From Flavicella sp965243265 (GTDB taxonomy: Bacteria; Bacteroidota; Bacteroidia; Flavobacteriales; Flavobacteriaceae), in NCBI GenBank assembly GCA_965243265.1, contig CBDEUL010000006.1, positions 248,001 through 312,000 of the forward strand: a DNA stretch of 64,000 bases, in the 5' to 3' direction. The position numbers and the translations under genes are program-made. Positions 5,883-14,937 of the stretch are shown piece by piece (position 1 is the first letter of the stretch; each line of letters begins with the position of its first letter). A model generated the notes under the pieces. The model saw nothing but the letters and a program-made list of their open reading frames with translations, ran no database searches and was not told where the DNA came from.

Positions 5883-8102
5883 ATGAAATTAAAATTTTTG
5901 ACATTCTTTTTATTCACATCAAAAAGCTTGTTATTTGCCCAAACACTCACTGGAATAATTACTGACAAACAGCAAAAACCAATTCATACAGTCAGTATCT
6001 TAAATAAAACTACCAGTCAACACACTCATTCTGATAAACATGGAAAATTTATTTTTGAAAATGTATCCGTAGGAGATTCTTTACAGTTTTTTCACTTAAG
6101 CTATAAAGATAAAACCATAATAGTTAAAAACTTAAAAGAGCCCTTAAATGTGGTTTTATATACCAATTCAATCAACCTAAATGAAGTGGTAATTTCTCCA
6201 AAGGTTAACGCTCTACATGTAATAACAGACATTGATGTACAAACAAACCCCGTAAACTCTTCACAAGATGTATTGAGAAAAGTACCTGGTCTATTTATTG
6301 GACAACATGCAGGAGGTGGTAAAGCTGAACAAATATTTTTACGTGGATTTGATATAGACCATGGTACTGATATCAATATTACTGTAGATGGACTTCCTGT
6401 AAATATGGTATCTCATGCCCATGGACAAGGATATGCCGATTTACATTTTGTTATACCTGAAACCATTGATAAAATTGATTTTGGCAAAGGTCCTTATTAT
6501 GAAAACAAAGGAAATTTTAATACGGCTGGATATGTAAATTTTATGACAAAGAGAGAACTGGAAAACAGTTCTATAAAAATAGAAGCAGGTCAATTTGATA
6601 CTTACCGCTTATTAGGAATGTTCAACTTACTTAACAACCACAATCATAATGCCTATTTGGCTACTGAGTTTTCTGCTACCGATGGACCTTTTGAAAGCCC
6701 ACAAAACTTTAACAGAACAAATATTTTTGGAAAATATACAGGAGCGGTTTCTGAAACAGAAAGAGTTGGAATTACTGCATCTCACTTTACCAGCACATGG
6801 GATGCTTCTGGACAAATTCCACAACGTGCCGTAGATAGTGGCGAAATATCTCGATTTGGAGCTATTGATGATACCGAAGGAGGAACCACCTCTAGAACCA
6901 ATGTATTGATCAATTATGACAAGATAATTGACAAAAAATCATCTTTAAAAAGTCTTGTGTTTTTTAGTCAATACAATTTTGAACTGTATTCTAACTTTAC
7001 ATTCTTTTTAGAAGACCCTATCAACGGAGATCAAATACGACAAAAAGAAAATCGAACTATTTTTGGATTTAATAATGAATATAAAAAATCATTTTCTACC
7101 AACAGTTTAAACGGTAACTGGCAGGCAGGTATTAGCCTTCGTAATGACAAAAGTAACGACAATGAACTATCGCATACTGCAAATCGTTCAGAAACTCTTG
7201 AGCAAATTCAGCTAGGTGATATTAATGAAATCAATATAGGAACCTATTTAGGAACAACTATAAATATTGGCAGATGGACATTTAATCCTTCCATTCGAAT
7301 AGATTATTTTGATTTTCAATACAACAACGCACTATTACCAACCTACAAAACACAAACAGAAGCGCAAGCTATTATCAGTCCTAAATTCAATATCTTATAT
7401 ACCCCTTCTCAAGAAGTTCAACTCTATTTAAAATCAGGAAAAGGATTCCATTCAAACGACACCAGAGTAGTTGTTGTTGAACAAAACAATAAAACATTAC
7501 CCGCTGCATATAGTTACGATGCTGGTTTTATGTGGAAACCTACACCAAAAATGCTCCTCAACATGGCATACTGGTATTTGTATCTTGAACAAGAGTTTGT
7601 ATATGTTGGAGATGCAGGTATTGTAGAACCTAGTGGAAAAACAAAGCGTCAAGGAATTGACTTGAGCTACCGATACCAGCCTTTACCTTGGTTGTTTTGG
7701 AATTTAGATGCCAATTATACACATGCTAGAGCTATAGAAGAACCTTCAGGGCAAGATTATATCCCTTTAGCACCCGATATTACTCTTGCTAGTGGACTTA
7801 ACATTATCCACAAATCTGGTTTTTATGGGGGCTTAAATCTTCGTTATTTAAATGACCGCCCTGCAAATGAAGACAATTCTATTATAGCAGAAGGATATAC
7901 TGTTACCGATTTGAATATAGGTTATAAATGGAAAAAAATGAATGTTGGTATTCAAATTCAGAATCTATTTGATACAGATTGGAATGAAACCCAGTTTGCT
8001 ACAGAATCTAGATTACGAGACGAAATTACACCAGTAGAAGAGATTCATTTTACACCAGGAACTCCATTCTTTATCAAAACAATGATTGAGTATAATTTTT
8101 AA
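5883..8102 (+). CDS. TonB-dependent outer-membrane receptor
   Basis: A 739-aa receptor from the ATG at 5883, with a TTG two codons earlier as the alternative. Order: signal peptide ending near Phe-Ala-Gln (about 1-19), a carboxypeptidase-regulatory beta-sandwich (about 20-95, LTGIITDKQQKPIHTVSI), a plug domain (about 105-215, with IFLRGFDIDHGT and HAHGQGYADLHF), and a 22-strand-type barrel ending in IEYNF. It would take up a scarce ligand through energy from TonB-ExbBD; the substrate is not evident. No SusD partner follows, which argues against a classical polysaccharide locus. The next gene starts 4 bp downstream, so co-transcription with the methyltransferase is likely. Any link to that enzyme's substrate is inference. 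Confidence 0.9.
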   Translation: MKLKFLTFFLFTSKSLLFAQTLTGIITDKQQKPIHTVSILNKTTSQHTHSDKHGKFIFENVSVGDSLQFFHLSYKDKTIIVKNLKEPLNVVLYTNSINLNEVVISPKVNALHVITDIDVQTNPVNSSQDVLRKVPGLFIGQHAGGGKAEQIFLRGFDIDHGTDINITVDGLPVNMVSHAHGQGYADLHFVIPETIDKIDFGKGPYYENKGNFNTAGYVNFMTKRELENSSIKIEAGQFDTYRLLGMFNLLNNHNHNAYLATEFSATDGPFESPQNFNRTNIFGKYTGAVSETERVGITASHFTSTWDASGQIPQRAVDSGEISRFGAIDDTEGGTTSRTNVLINYDKIIDKKSSLKSLVFFSQYNFELYSNFTFFLEDPINGDQIRQKENRTIFGFNNEYKKSFSTNSLNGNWQAGISLRNDKSNDNELSHTANRSETLEQIQLGDINEINIGTYLGTTINIGRWTFNPSIRIDYFDFQYNNALLPTYKTQTEAQAIISPKFNILYTPSQEVQLYLKSGKGFHSNDTRVVVVEQNNKTLPAAYSYDAGFMWKPTPKMLLNMAYWYLYLEQEFVYVGDAGIVEPSGKTKRQGIDLSYRYQPLPWLFWNLDANYTHARAIEEPSGQDYIPLAPDITLASGLNIIHKSGFYGGLNLRYLNDRPANEDNSIIAEGYTVTDLNIGYKWKKMNVGIQIQNLFDTDWNETQFATESRLRDEITPVEEIHFTPGTPFFIKTMIEYNF

Positions 8103-8106
8103 CCAA

Positions 8107-8757
8107 ATGAACGAAGAAACAAGAAACAAATTAGGAGTTAACGAAAATCAACCTAGCGATTGGTTCGAAACACTATACTCAGAAACTACCGAATCTGGAA
8201 ATGGAATTCCATGGGCAAATATGACTCCACATCCTTTTTTTAAAAACTGGATAGACAAAACCCCTATTATTGGCAATGGAAAAACAGCTTTGGTTGTAGG
8301 TTGTGGTTTGGGTGACGATGCTATTGAACTTGAAGCGAAAGGTTTTAAAGTAACTGCTTTTGACGTATCTAAAAGTGCCATTGAACTCTGTAAAAAAAGA
8401 TTTCCTAATAGTCTGGTTACATTTATACAGGCAGATTTACTCAAAGGAATTACAGACTGGTATCATAAATTCGATTTTGTTTTAGAAATTTTCACCATTC
8501 AAGCCCTTCCTCCTAAATATGAAAAAACACTCATTCAAAATGTTTCTAACTTTGTGGCAAACAACGGGAAATTAGTTGTGATCACAGAAATTCAAAAAGA
8601 GAAAAGAAACTATGAAAACGGCCCTCCTTGGCTTTTAAATACCAACTATATCAAATCATTTGAAAAATGTGACTTAAAACATGTTTCTCTTTCAACTAAA
8701 AATGAAACGAAGATAGGAGAAGAAATTCATCTAGCAATATTTCAAAGAAACGCTTAA
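8107..8757 (+). CDS. class I SAM-dependent methyltransferase, TPMT-like
   Basis: A 216-aa protein from ATG 8107; an upstream TTG would overlap the TonB receptor gene and is less likely. The sequence has the layout of the thiopurine S-methyltransferase family: an N-terminal W-containing segment (SDWFETLYSETTESGNGIPW), the SAM-binding loop VVGCGLGDDAIELEAKGF, acidic strand-2 residues in FDVSKSAIELC, and FIQADLL. Members methylate thiols, selenium, tellurium or halides; the substrate here is unknown. It sits 4 bp after the TonB receptor and 44 bp before an FAD monooxygenase, in one direction, so the three probably act in one uptake or detoxification pathway. Confidence 0.85.
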   Translation: MNEETRNKLGVNENQPSDWFETLYSETTESGNGIPWANMTPHPFFKNWIDKTPIIGNGKTALVVGCGLGDDAIELEAKGFKVTAFDVSKSAIELCKKRFPNSLVTFIQADLLKGITDWYHKFDFVLEIFTIQALPPKYEKTLIQNVSNFVANNGKLVVITEIQKEKRNYENGPPWLLNTNYIKSFEKCDLKHVSLSTKNETKIGEEIHLAIFQRNA

Positions 8758-8801
8758 CTTATCACAAAACTATGCCATATTCACGATACTAAAAAACTCA
8801 A

Positions 8802-9935
8802 ATGAAATATTCAATAATTGGTGCAGGAATTGGAGGTTTAACAACAGCTCTTGCTTTTGAAAAAAAAGGAATTGATTATCATATTTTCGAAAAAGCCCCC
8901 ACTCTATCTGAAGTTGGAGCAGGGATATGGCTTGCACCGAATGCCTTACAGGTTTTAGAACATTTGGATATTTTAAAAGAAATTAAAGACAAAGGAAATT
9001 CAATAGACAGAATTACACTTGGAACAGCCAATTTAAATCCCTTGTCTGATAATTTTCAAGATATTATAAAAAAAGAATTTGGGTATTCAACCATAGCTAT
9101 TCACAGAGCAGAACTTCAAAAATTGTTATTTGAAAAAATTCCCAAAGAAAAAATATCACTAAACAAAGGATTTCAGTCTTTTAAAAAACTAAAAGGTCAT
9201 CGTATTAAAATAAGATTTGAAGACAACTCAGAGGTTGTAACTGATTTTTTAATAGGTGCTGATGGTATCAACTCAAAAGTAAGAAAACAACTATTCCCCC
9301 AAAGTAGAATTAGATTCTCTAAACAAACCTGTTGGAGAGGTATAGCAAGTATAAAACTAACTGAAGAATTTGAACATCGAGGAATGGAACTTTGGGGGAA
9401 TCAAATTCGCTTTGGAATTTCAAAAATTTCAAAAGATAAAGTGTATTGGTTTGCTGTGGCCTTAGACAAACCCAACCAAAAAGATGCTCTAGATACCGTA
9501 AAACAAAAGCTTTTAAAAATGTTTACCAATTTTCACCCATTGGTAAGTGAATTGATAACAGCTACTCCAGAAATTAATGTGTTAAGAAACGATATTAATG
9601 ACCTTATTCCCCTTAAAAACTGGCACAAAGATTCTATTTGTTTAATTGGAGATGCAGGGCATGCAACAACTCCTAACATGGGACAAGGTGGTGCACAGGC
9701 TATTGAAGATGCTTACTACCTCAGCAATTTGGTTCAAAAAAATCCAAATCAAAATATTTTTAGTCAGTTCCAACAAAAACGACAATCCAAAGTGAATAAA
9801 ATTGTACAACAATCTTGGACAACAGGGAAAATGGCACATTGGAAATACGGAAAAAACTTTAGGAATTTTCTATTAAAAAACATGCCCAAAAAGCTACTGG
9901 AAAGTAAAATGATAGAAATGTACCAACTAAAATAG
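8802..9935 (+). CDS. FAD-dependent aromatic-type monooxygenase
   Basis: A 377-aa single-component flavoprotein monooxygenase of the PHBH/UbiH/salicylate-hydroxylase group. It has the N-terminal Rossmann GAGIGG (about 7-12), the DG motif GADGINSKVR (about 153-162) and the GD motif GDAGHATTPNMGQGG (about 283-297), all at normal spacing. There is no signal peptide, so it should be cytosolic and use NAD(P)H and O2. Related enzymes also hydroxylate tetracycline or kynurenine; the substrate cannot be read here. It is third in the TonB receptor-methyltransferase-monooxygenase run. Confidence 0.88.
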   Translation: MKYSIIGAGIGGLTTALAFEKKGIDYHIFEKAPTLSEVGAGIWLAPNALQVLEHLDILKEIKDKGNSIDRITLGTANLNPLSDNFQDIIKKEFGYSTIAIHRAELQKLLFEKIPKEKISLNKGFQSFKKLKGHRIKIRFEDNSEVVTDFLIGADGINSKVRKQLFPQSRIRFSKQTCWRGIASIKLTEEFEHRGMELWGNQIRFGISKISKDKVYWFAVALDKPNQKDALDTVKQKLLKMFTNFHPLVSELITATPEINVLRNDINDLIPLKNWHKDSICLIGDAGHATTPNMGQGGAQAIEDAYYLSNLVQKNPNQNIFSQFQQKRQSKVNKIVQQSWTTGKMAHWKYGKNFRNFLLKNMPKKLLESKMIEMYQLK

Positions 9936-10059
9936 ATAAATAATACTCTCTACCTAATTGAACCCTTTACAAAAACTCTATAGGTATTTTTTAATCTATC
10001 TTTTTTATATAGTTTAGCCAGTCGTATACTATTTACATAGCATTAAAAAACATTTAATT

Positions 10060-10722
10060 ATGAATAAAATACTACTTACTATAACCCTTTGTTTCATTTC
10101 TTCTATTGGGTTCTCTCAAAACTCTGATTTAGGAAACTGGCTGCTCTACTTTGGAAACAAACAAATAGACAACAAATGGAATTGGCACCATGAGGTACAA
10201 TACAGAAATTACAACGCCGTTGGTGATTTGGAACAGCTTCTTTTAAGAACGGGTATTGGTTATAATTTAACTGAAAATAATAACAATATTTTGTTAGGGT
10301 ATGGTTTTATAAATAGTCAGAATTATATTTCAAACACCGATGATAAAGCTGATGTTAACGAGCATAGAGTTTATCAACAATTCATTACCAAACAAAAAAT
10401 TGGTATTGTAAAATTGCAACACCGCTACCGATTTGAACAAAGATGGGTCGAAAATCAAGATTTTAAATTACGACTTCGCTATTTCTTAGGAATAAACATT
10501 CCCTTAAATCAACAGGAGTTTACTGACAAAACAATATACCTTTCTTCATACAACGAAATTTTCCTAAATACGGAAGACAACGTATTTGACAGAAACAGAC
10601 TGTATGGAGGAATTGGTTATAAACTCAATTCACTTGTAAAATTTGAACTTGGGTATATGAATCAGTTTTTCACTAACGGAAGCCGTGATCAAATCAACAT
10701 TATCACATTTGTGAATTTTTAG
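10060..10722 (+). CDS. DUF2490 family outer-membrane protein
   Basis: A 220-aa protein with a signal peptide (cut after about residue 19, GFSQ) followed by DUF2490-type beta-strand pattern: SDLGNWLLYFGNKQIDNKWNWHHEVQYRNY in segments, alternating aromatic strands, and a terminal aromatic strand NIITFVNF. Members are predicted small outer-membrane barrels of unknown role, common in Bacteroidota. It is 27 bp upstream of the membrane-bound LuxR-type regulator, which suggests co-transcription. Confidence 0.8.
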   Translation: MNKILLTITLCFISSIGFSQNSDLGNWLLYFGNKQIDNKWNWHHEVQYRNYNAVGDLEQLLLRTGIGYNLTENNNNILLGYGFINSQNYISNTDDKADVNEHRVYQQFITKQKIGIVKLQHRYRFEQRWVENQDFKLRLRYFLGINIPLNQQEFTDKTIYLSSYNEIFLNTEDNVFDRNRLYGGIGYKLNSLVKFELGYMNQFFTNGSRDQINIITFVNF

Positions 10723-10749
10723 TTGTAATACTCAAAAATTAAAAATAAT

Positions 10750-11613
10750 ATGCTCTTAATAGAAACTGTACTACTAATAGTCGCGTATACTCTCTTAAGT
10801 ATATCTATTTTTTTAGGAGTTATTTGCTATAAGAAAAATATTGAAACTTGGGAGACTCTTGCTTTAATGGTTTCAATGCTCTTATTGGTAATTTCATTAA
10901 CCATTTCTGCTATACTATGGAATGAGTCTGATCTAAAAGCCCCTACCAATATTTTTATTCTATTATCCATGATCTTGGTAGGCCTTACAACCCCTATCAA
11001 CGTAATGGCTGAAAGGCAACACAATTTACCTATTAGCTATAAAAAATACCTTTATATAGGTTCTTCCTTATTATTTATCTCAACAATTATAAGCTTTTTC
11101 ACAAACCATCTTTATCTCCTACAGCACGTTATTTCTTTACTTTTAGGAGTATCAGTCATTTTTTCTATGACTTTAATTAGAAACTCAAAGCCACAAAAAA
11201 GATTACAACATATAGAAAAATCTGAACGACTCTTTTCACTATTACTCTTATTTCTAATACCACTATCTTTAGTTTTAAACTATCTATATGCAGAATATGA
11301 TCAAATCCTAAAAATTGGATTCACACTTCCTCTAATTTTTATATTACTTACAGCGAATAAAATATGGGATGATTTACAACGATTGTCAATTTTAAAATCC
11401 AATACAATCGCTAATGAGCATTATTTTAACAATGCTTCTTTAACCGAAAGAGAAAAAGAAATTGCACAACTATTACTGAAAGGGAAAACCTACAAACAAA
11501 TTTCAGAAACCCTATTTATTTCACTTCCTACTGTAAAAACCCACACCAGCAATCTCTACAAAAAACTAGACGTTAAAAACAAGCACGAACTCATTGTGCT
11601 CCTAATGAACTGA
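10750..11613 (+). CDS. membrane-bound LuxR-family transcriptional regulator
   Basis: A 287-aa protein whose first ~205 residues form about seven membrane helices, followed by a LuxR/GerE helix-turn-helix (about 225-285: SLTEREKEIAQLLLKGKTYK, then ISETLFISLPTVKTHTSNLY). It has no receiver domain, so it probably senses a signal in or across the membrane and binds DNA directly. Immediately after it are two palindromes TCATAC-N4-GTATGA, then an outer-membrane protein gene that is the likely target. Which ligand or stress it senses is not visible. Confidence 0.85.
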   Translation: MLLIETVLLIVAYTLLSISIFLGVICYKKNIETWETLALMVSMLLLVISLTISAILWNESDLKAPTNIFILLSMILVGLTTPINVMAERQHNLPISYKKYLYIGSSLLFISTIISFFTNHLYLLQHVISLLLGVSVIFSMTLIRNSKPQKRLQHIEKSERLFSLLLLFLIPLSLVLNYLYAEYDQILKIGFTLPLIFILLTANKIWDDLQRLSILKSNTIANEHYFNNASLTEREKEIAQLLLKGKTYKQISETLFISLPTVKTHTSNLYKKLDVKNKHELIVLLMN

Positions 11614-11622
11614 TTTTAAGAC

Positions 11623-11675
11623 TTCATACTTTTGTATGAATTTTACAAAAAGGCAACTTTCATACCATTGTATGA
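11623..11675. promoter_or_regulatory. two tandem palindromic operators
   Basis: TTCATAC-TTTT-GTATGAA (11623-11640, perfect 7-bp arms) and TCATAC-CATT-GTATGA (11660-11675, perfect 6-bp arms) have the same arms and spacer length, with centres 36 bp apart. They lie between the LuxR-type regulator and the gene at 11731. A degenerate -7 element, TATACTTG (11699-11706), follows, so the palindromes sit where an activator would bind. Confidence 0.6.
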
Positions 11676-11730
11676 GCTTTTTGTACTAACCAACCCTATA
11701 TACTTGCACCATAATTAAGATATAGAGATT

Positions 11731-12318
11731 ATGATTAGAAAAAGAATAGCATTTGTACTCCTTATTTTAGGACACTTTATTTTTGCACAAAACGATTCTA
11801 TAAAAAAAGCTCATCCGTTTATAGCCCTTGAACTTGGACAAGCCGTTTTTAACGACTTTAATTCCTATTCTGGTGAAATTGGTATTCGATTTCAAAACAA
11901 TCACCTCATCAGACTTACACATATGAATATAAAAATGTCTGAAACACATTTGTCATCTGATTTTGCAGTAATTGTTGATGGAAACAATGTTGAAGGAAAA
12001 CAATTTGGCTTTGAAGCCTTTTATGACTTCCCTCTTTTTGGGAAAGAACTTTATATAAGTCCCTCAATAGGATGGTATAGAAATGAATACAAACATCTGA
12101 TTTTAGATGAAAATATTGAAAAAAGTTCTGCAACCGTAGGTATGGCTATCAGTTACAGAGAAACAAACGTTTTTAAAGTAAAAGGACTCTATTACACACT
12201 TTCAATTCCTATGAGAACACCATTCAACAGAATAGATAAAACAGTGCTTGGACATACTATTATTAAAAGCAATGCCTTTGATAGTAATATCTTCTTTTTT
12301 ATAGGCTTTGAATTTTAA
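11731..12318 (+). CDS. small outer-membrane beta-barrel protein, unknown function
   Basis: A 195-aa protein with a signal peptide (about 1-20, ending FAQ), alternating amphipathic strands and a terminal aromatic residue (GFEF), as in outer-membrane barrels of the porin-like superfamily. I do not recognise a named family. Its upstream region carries two palindromes likely bound by the preceding membrane-bound LuxR-type protein, so this gene is the best candidate for that regulator's output. Confidence 0.7.
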   Translation: MIRKRIAFVLLILGHFIFAQNDSIKKAHPFIALELGQAVFNDFNSYSGEIGIRFQNNHLIRLTHMNIKMSETHLSSDFAVIVDGNNVEGKQFGFEAFYDFPLFGKELYISPSIGWYRNEYKHLILDENIEKSSATVGMAISYRETNVFKVKGLYYTLSIPMRTPFNRIDKTVLGHTIIKSNAFDSNIFFFIGFEF

Positions 12319-12429
12319 AACAGTAATTCCTCTTTTTAATTTCGTTATACACTCCTCAACTTAAAAAACATCCCTTTTAAAAACCAAAAAGAGTTTGTAA
12401 ATTGATTCTCTAACAAAAACTAAAAACAT

Positions 12430-12969
12430 ATGAAAATCTTAAAAAAAATAGTTCTCGTTATTTTAGTACTTATTGCAATTCCACTGGTTACCACTTTATT
12501 TACCAAGAAAAGCTACCATGTAGAACGTACTGTTGATATTGAACAATCCAAACAACGTGTATTTGACTATATCAAATACCTTAAAAACCAAGACCATTAC
12601 AGCAAATGGGCCACTATGGATCCTGAAATGAAAAAAACATATACAGGTACTGACGGAACAGTAGGTTTTATAGCTGCATGGGATAGTGATGATGAAAATG
12701 TTGGTAAGGGAGAGCAAGAGATTATAAAAATTTCTGAAGGGGAACGAGTAGATTTTGAATTGAGATTCTTTGAACCTTTTCAATCTACAGAACCAGCTTA
12801 TATGACTACCACTGCTCTAAATGATTCTTTAACAAAAGTAGCTTGGGGGTTTAGTGGGCACATGGATTACCCTATGAATTTAATGTTATTAATGATGGAT
12901 TTTGAACAAATGATTGGGGATGATTTGGCTCATGGCTTAAACCAATTAAAAACTGTTTTAGAGAAATAA
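12430..12969 (+). CDS. SRPBCC family protein with N-terminal membrane anchor
   Basis: A 179-aa protein with one N-terminal hydrophobic segment (about 4-25, IVLVILVLIAIPLVTTLF) and an SRPBCC/polyketide-cyclase-like fold: VERTVDIEQSKQRVFDYI at the start, then WDSDDENVGKGEQEI, then a long C-terminal helix (MMDFEQMIGDDLAHGLNQL). The family binds hydrophobic ligands in a deep cavity; function here is unknown. It ends at a strong bidirectional terminator shared with the carbonic anhydrase gene. Confidence 0.78.
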   Translation: MKILKKIVLVILVLIAIPLVTTLFTKKSYHVERTVDIEQSKQRVFDYIKYLKNQDHYSKWATMDPEMKKTYTGTDGTVGFIAAWDSDDENVGKGEQEIIKISEGERVDFELRFFEPFQSTEPAYMTTTALNDSLTKVAWGFSGHMDYPMNLMLLMMDFEQMIGDDLAHGLNQLKTVLEK

Positions 12970-12987
12970 CTTATATCTCAAAACACA

Positions 12988-13019
12988 AAAAAGCTGAGTA
13001 AAATTTTACTCAGCTTTTT
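12988..13019. terminator. bidirectional intrinsic terminator
   Basis: A perfect palindrome, AAAGCTGAGTAAAA followed directly by TTTTACTCAGCTTT, flanked by A and T runs. It serves the convergent SRPBCC gene and carbonic anhydrase gene. Confidence 0.85.
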
Positions 13020-13041
13020 TATTTATAGTATCTAACTAAAA

Positions 13042-13668
13042 TTAATCTAAATGATAAATCTCTCTAATATTCTCTAAAATCTTATCAAAATCTAATTTCA
13101 AATCAATCAACTTACCTGTATGAATATCAAATACCCAACCATGTACTTTGATTCCTCTTTTTCTGTGTTCTTTTTGAATACAAGCCGTTTTAATTACATT
13201 AACACATTGCTCTTGAACATTTAATTCAATCAATCTGTTATATCGTAACTCTTCGTCTTTTATTTCATTTAATTCCACTTCATGAATTCTATATACATCA
13301 CGAATATTTCTTAACCACGGGTTCAACAAACCTAAATCTGCCGATTGCATGGCTGCTTTTACACCTCCACATCCATAATGCCCACAAACTACTACGTGTT
13401 TTACTTTTAAATGAGAAACAGCATATTCAAGTACAGACATTGCACTTAAATCTGTATTAGGTACCATATTAGCTATATTTCTATGCACAAACACATCTCC
13501 TGGTCCCATTCCCATTAAATCTTCAGCAGTTACACGACTGTCAGAACACCCGATATACAAAAGCTCTGGGCTTTGCCCTTTTCCTAAATCATTAAAAAAA
13601 TCAGGATTTAAAGATAATTGTTCCTTTACCCATTTCTCATTATTCTGAAATACTTTTTTTATATCCAT
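13042..13668 (-). CDS. can: beta-carbonic anhydrase
   Basis: A 208-aa beta-class carbonic anhydrase interconverting CO2 and bicarbonate in the cytosol. Zinc and catalytic residues are visible: Cys41-Ser-Asp43-Ser-Arg45 in IGCSDSRVTAEDL, and His97 with Cys100 in CGHYGCGG. Length is normal for the family. It lies 32 bp downstream of a SulP transporter on the same strand. The pair is the common Bacteroidota arrangement in which SulP imports bicarbonate and carbonic anhydrase equilibrates it for carboxylation reactions. Confidence 0.95.
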   Translation of the reverse strand: MDIKKVFQNNEKWVKEQLSLNPDFFNDLGKGQSPELLYIGCSDSRVTAEDLMGMGPGDVFVHRNIANMVPNTDLSAMSVLEYAVSHLKVKHVVVCGHYGCGGVKAAMQSADLGLLNPWLRNIRDVYRIHEVELNEIKDEELRYNRLIELNVQEQCVNVIKTACIQKEHRKRGIKVHGWVFDIHTGKLIDLKLDFDKILENIREIYHLD

Positions 13669-13700
13669 CTTAGATATTCTTAAATCGTTGAATACCTAAA

Positions 13701-14933
13701 TTACGCTTTTTCTTTTATCCAATCTATACAATCTTTAAAAGATGTAAAAATATGTGCTCTAGGTATTAAATTAGGTACAACTCCAATTCTTTCAAATAAA
13801 TAACTAGGTTGATCTGAAACTCCTACAAACAATACTATCTTCCCCGAGTTTTTAAGATCTATCAAAACATCTTCAAGAGCATACAACCCTGTTTGATCTA
13901 AGTATGACATTCTTCCCATTCTCATAATAACCGTAGTTGCCTCTTCTGGAATATTCTTCGCCGTTTCTTGAAAATCTGTTATAGATCCAAAAAATAAAGG
14001 TCCATTTATATGTTTGATATATATTTCTTCTTTCAGCTTTTGTGGAATATTAGCTTCATCTCCCCATTTTGGTTCTTTTTTTAATGGCTTAATTTCAGAT
14101 TGTTTCTCAGTAACATCCCCAATTTTTTTCATAAAAATCAACGATGCAATTACCAAACCAATACCAACTGCATTTACCAAATTCCAAAAAGTTGATAAAA
14201 ATAATACTGAAAGCATAATCACAACCTCAGAACTCAATTTAACAGGTCCAAACTTCATATCCAACGGTAAAATTGGAATCGCTTTTAATCCCTTATAATC
14301 CATTACTCCAATACCCACTGTAATTAAAATACCTGCCAATACTGCTGCTGGTATTTTTGATGCTACAGGACTCAATACTAAAAGGATTAACAACAATACA
14401 ACACCAGAAATCATACCTGATAATTTTGTTTTTCCTCCTGCTTTAATATTTACAACTGTTCTAATGGTAGCACCTGCCCCTGGAATTCCTCCAAAAATAG
14501 CTCCTACAGAATTTCCAATACCTTGTCCTATCAATTCCTTATTAGGGTTATGCTTCGTTTTTGTCATATTATCTGCTACAACACTTGTCAATAAAGAATC
14601 AATAGCTCCTAATAAAGCCAATGTTAATGCTGTAAATACATGCGGAGTAATAGACTTAAATCGAAACTCTGTAAAAATTTCTAAATTCGGAATAGGCAAA
14701 CCTCCTGGTATTTCTGTAATTGCTCTATAATCTAAATTAAATCCAAAAGCAATTCCTGAAACTACCACCAAAGCGACTAAAGTACTTGGAACACTTGTTG
14801 TAATTCTTTTAAACCCATAAATAATAAATACTGTAGTTAAAGTTAAAATTAGCTCTAACCAGTTTACAGCACTTAAAGCTCGTGGTAAAACTTTGATAGT
14901 TCCCTTTACTCCTGCAGCATACCCTCCTGCCAA
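13701..14933 (-). CDS. SulP transporter, C-terminal fragment with STAS domain
   Basis: A 410-aa downstream fragment. It holds the remaining SulP helices (NSVGAIFGGIPGAGATIRTV, about 140-160) and a STAS domain (about 305-405, MSYLDQTGLYALEDVL). The only available start is a TTG, with no ATG near the family-homologous beginning, and homology extends upstream of it, so this is the second half of the frameshifted gene rather than an independent one. Confidence 0.75.
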   Translation of the reverse strand: MAGGYAAGVKGTIKVLPRALSAVNWLELILTLTTVFIIYGFKRITTSVPSTLVALVVVSGIAFGFNLDYRAITEIPGGLPIPNLEIFTEFRFKSITPHVFTALTLALLGAIDSLLTSVVADNMTKTKHNPNKELIGQGIGNSVGAIFGGIPGAGATIRTVVNIKAGGKTKLSGMISGVVLLLILLVLSPVASKIPAAVLAGILITVGIGVMDYKGLKAIPILPLDMKFGPVKLSSEVVIMLSVLFLSTFWNLVNAVGIGLVIASLIFMKKIGDVTEKQSEIKPLKKEPKWGDEANIPQKLKEEIYIKHINGPLFFGSITDFQETAKNIPEEATTVIMRMGRMSYLDQTGLYALEDVLIDLKNSGKIVLFVGVSDQPSYLFERIGVVPNLIPRAHIFTSFKDCIDWIKEKA

Positions 14934-14937
14934 TGAT

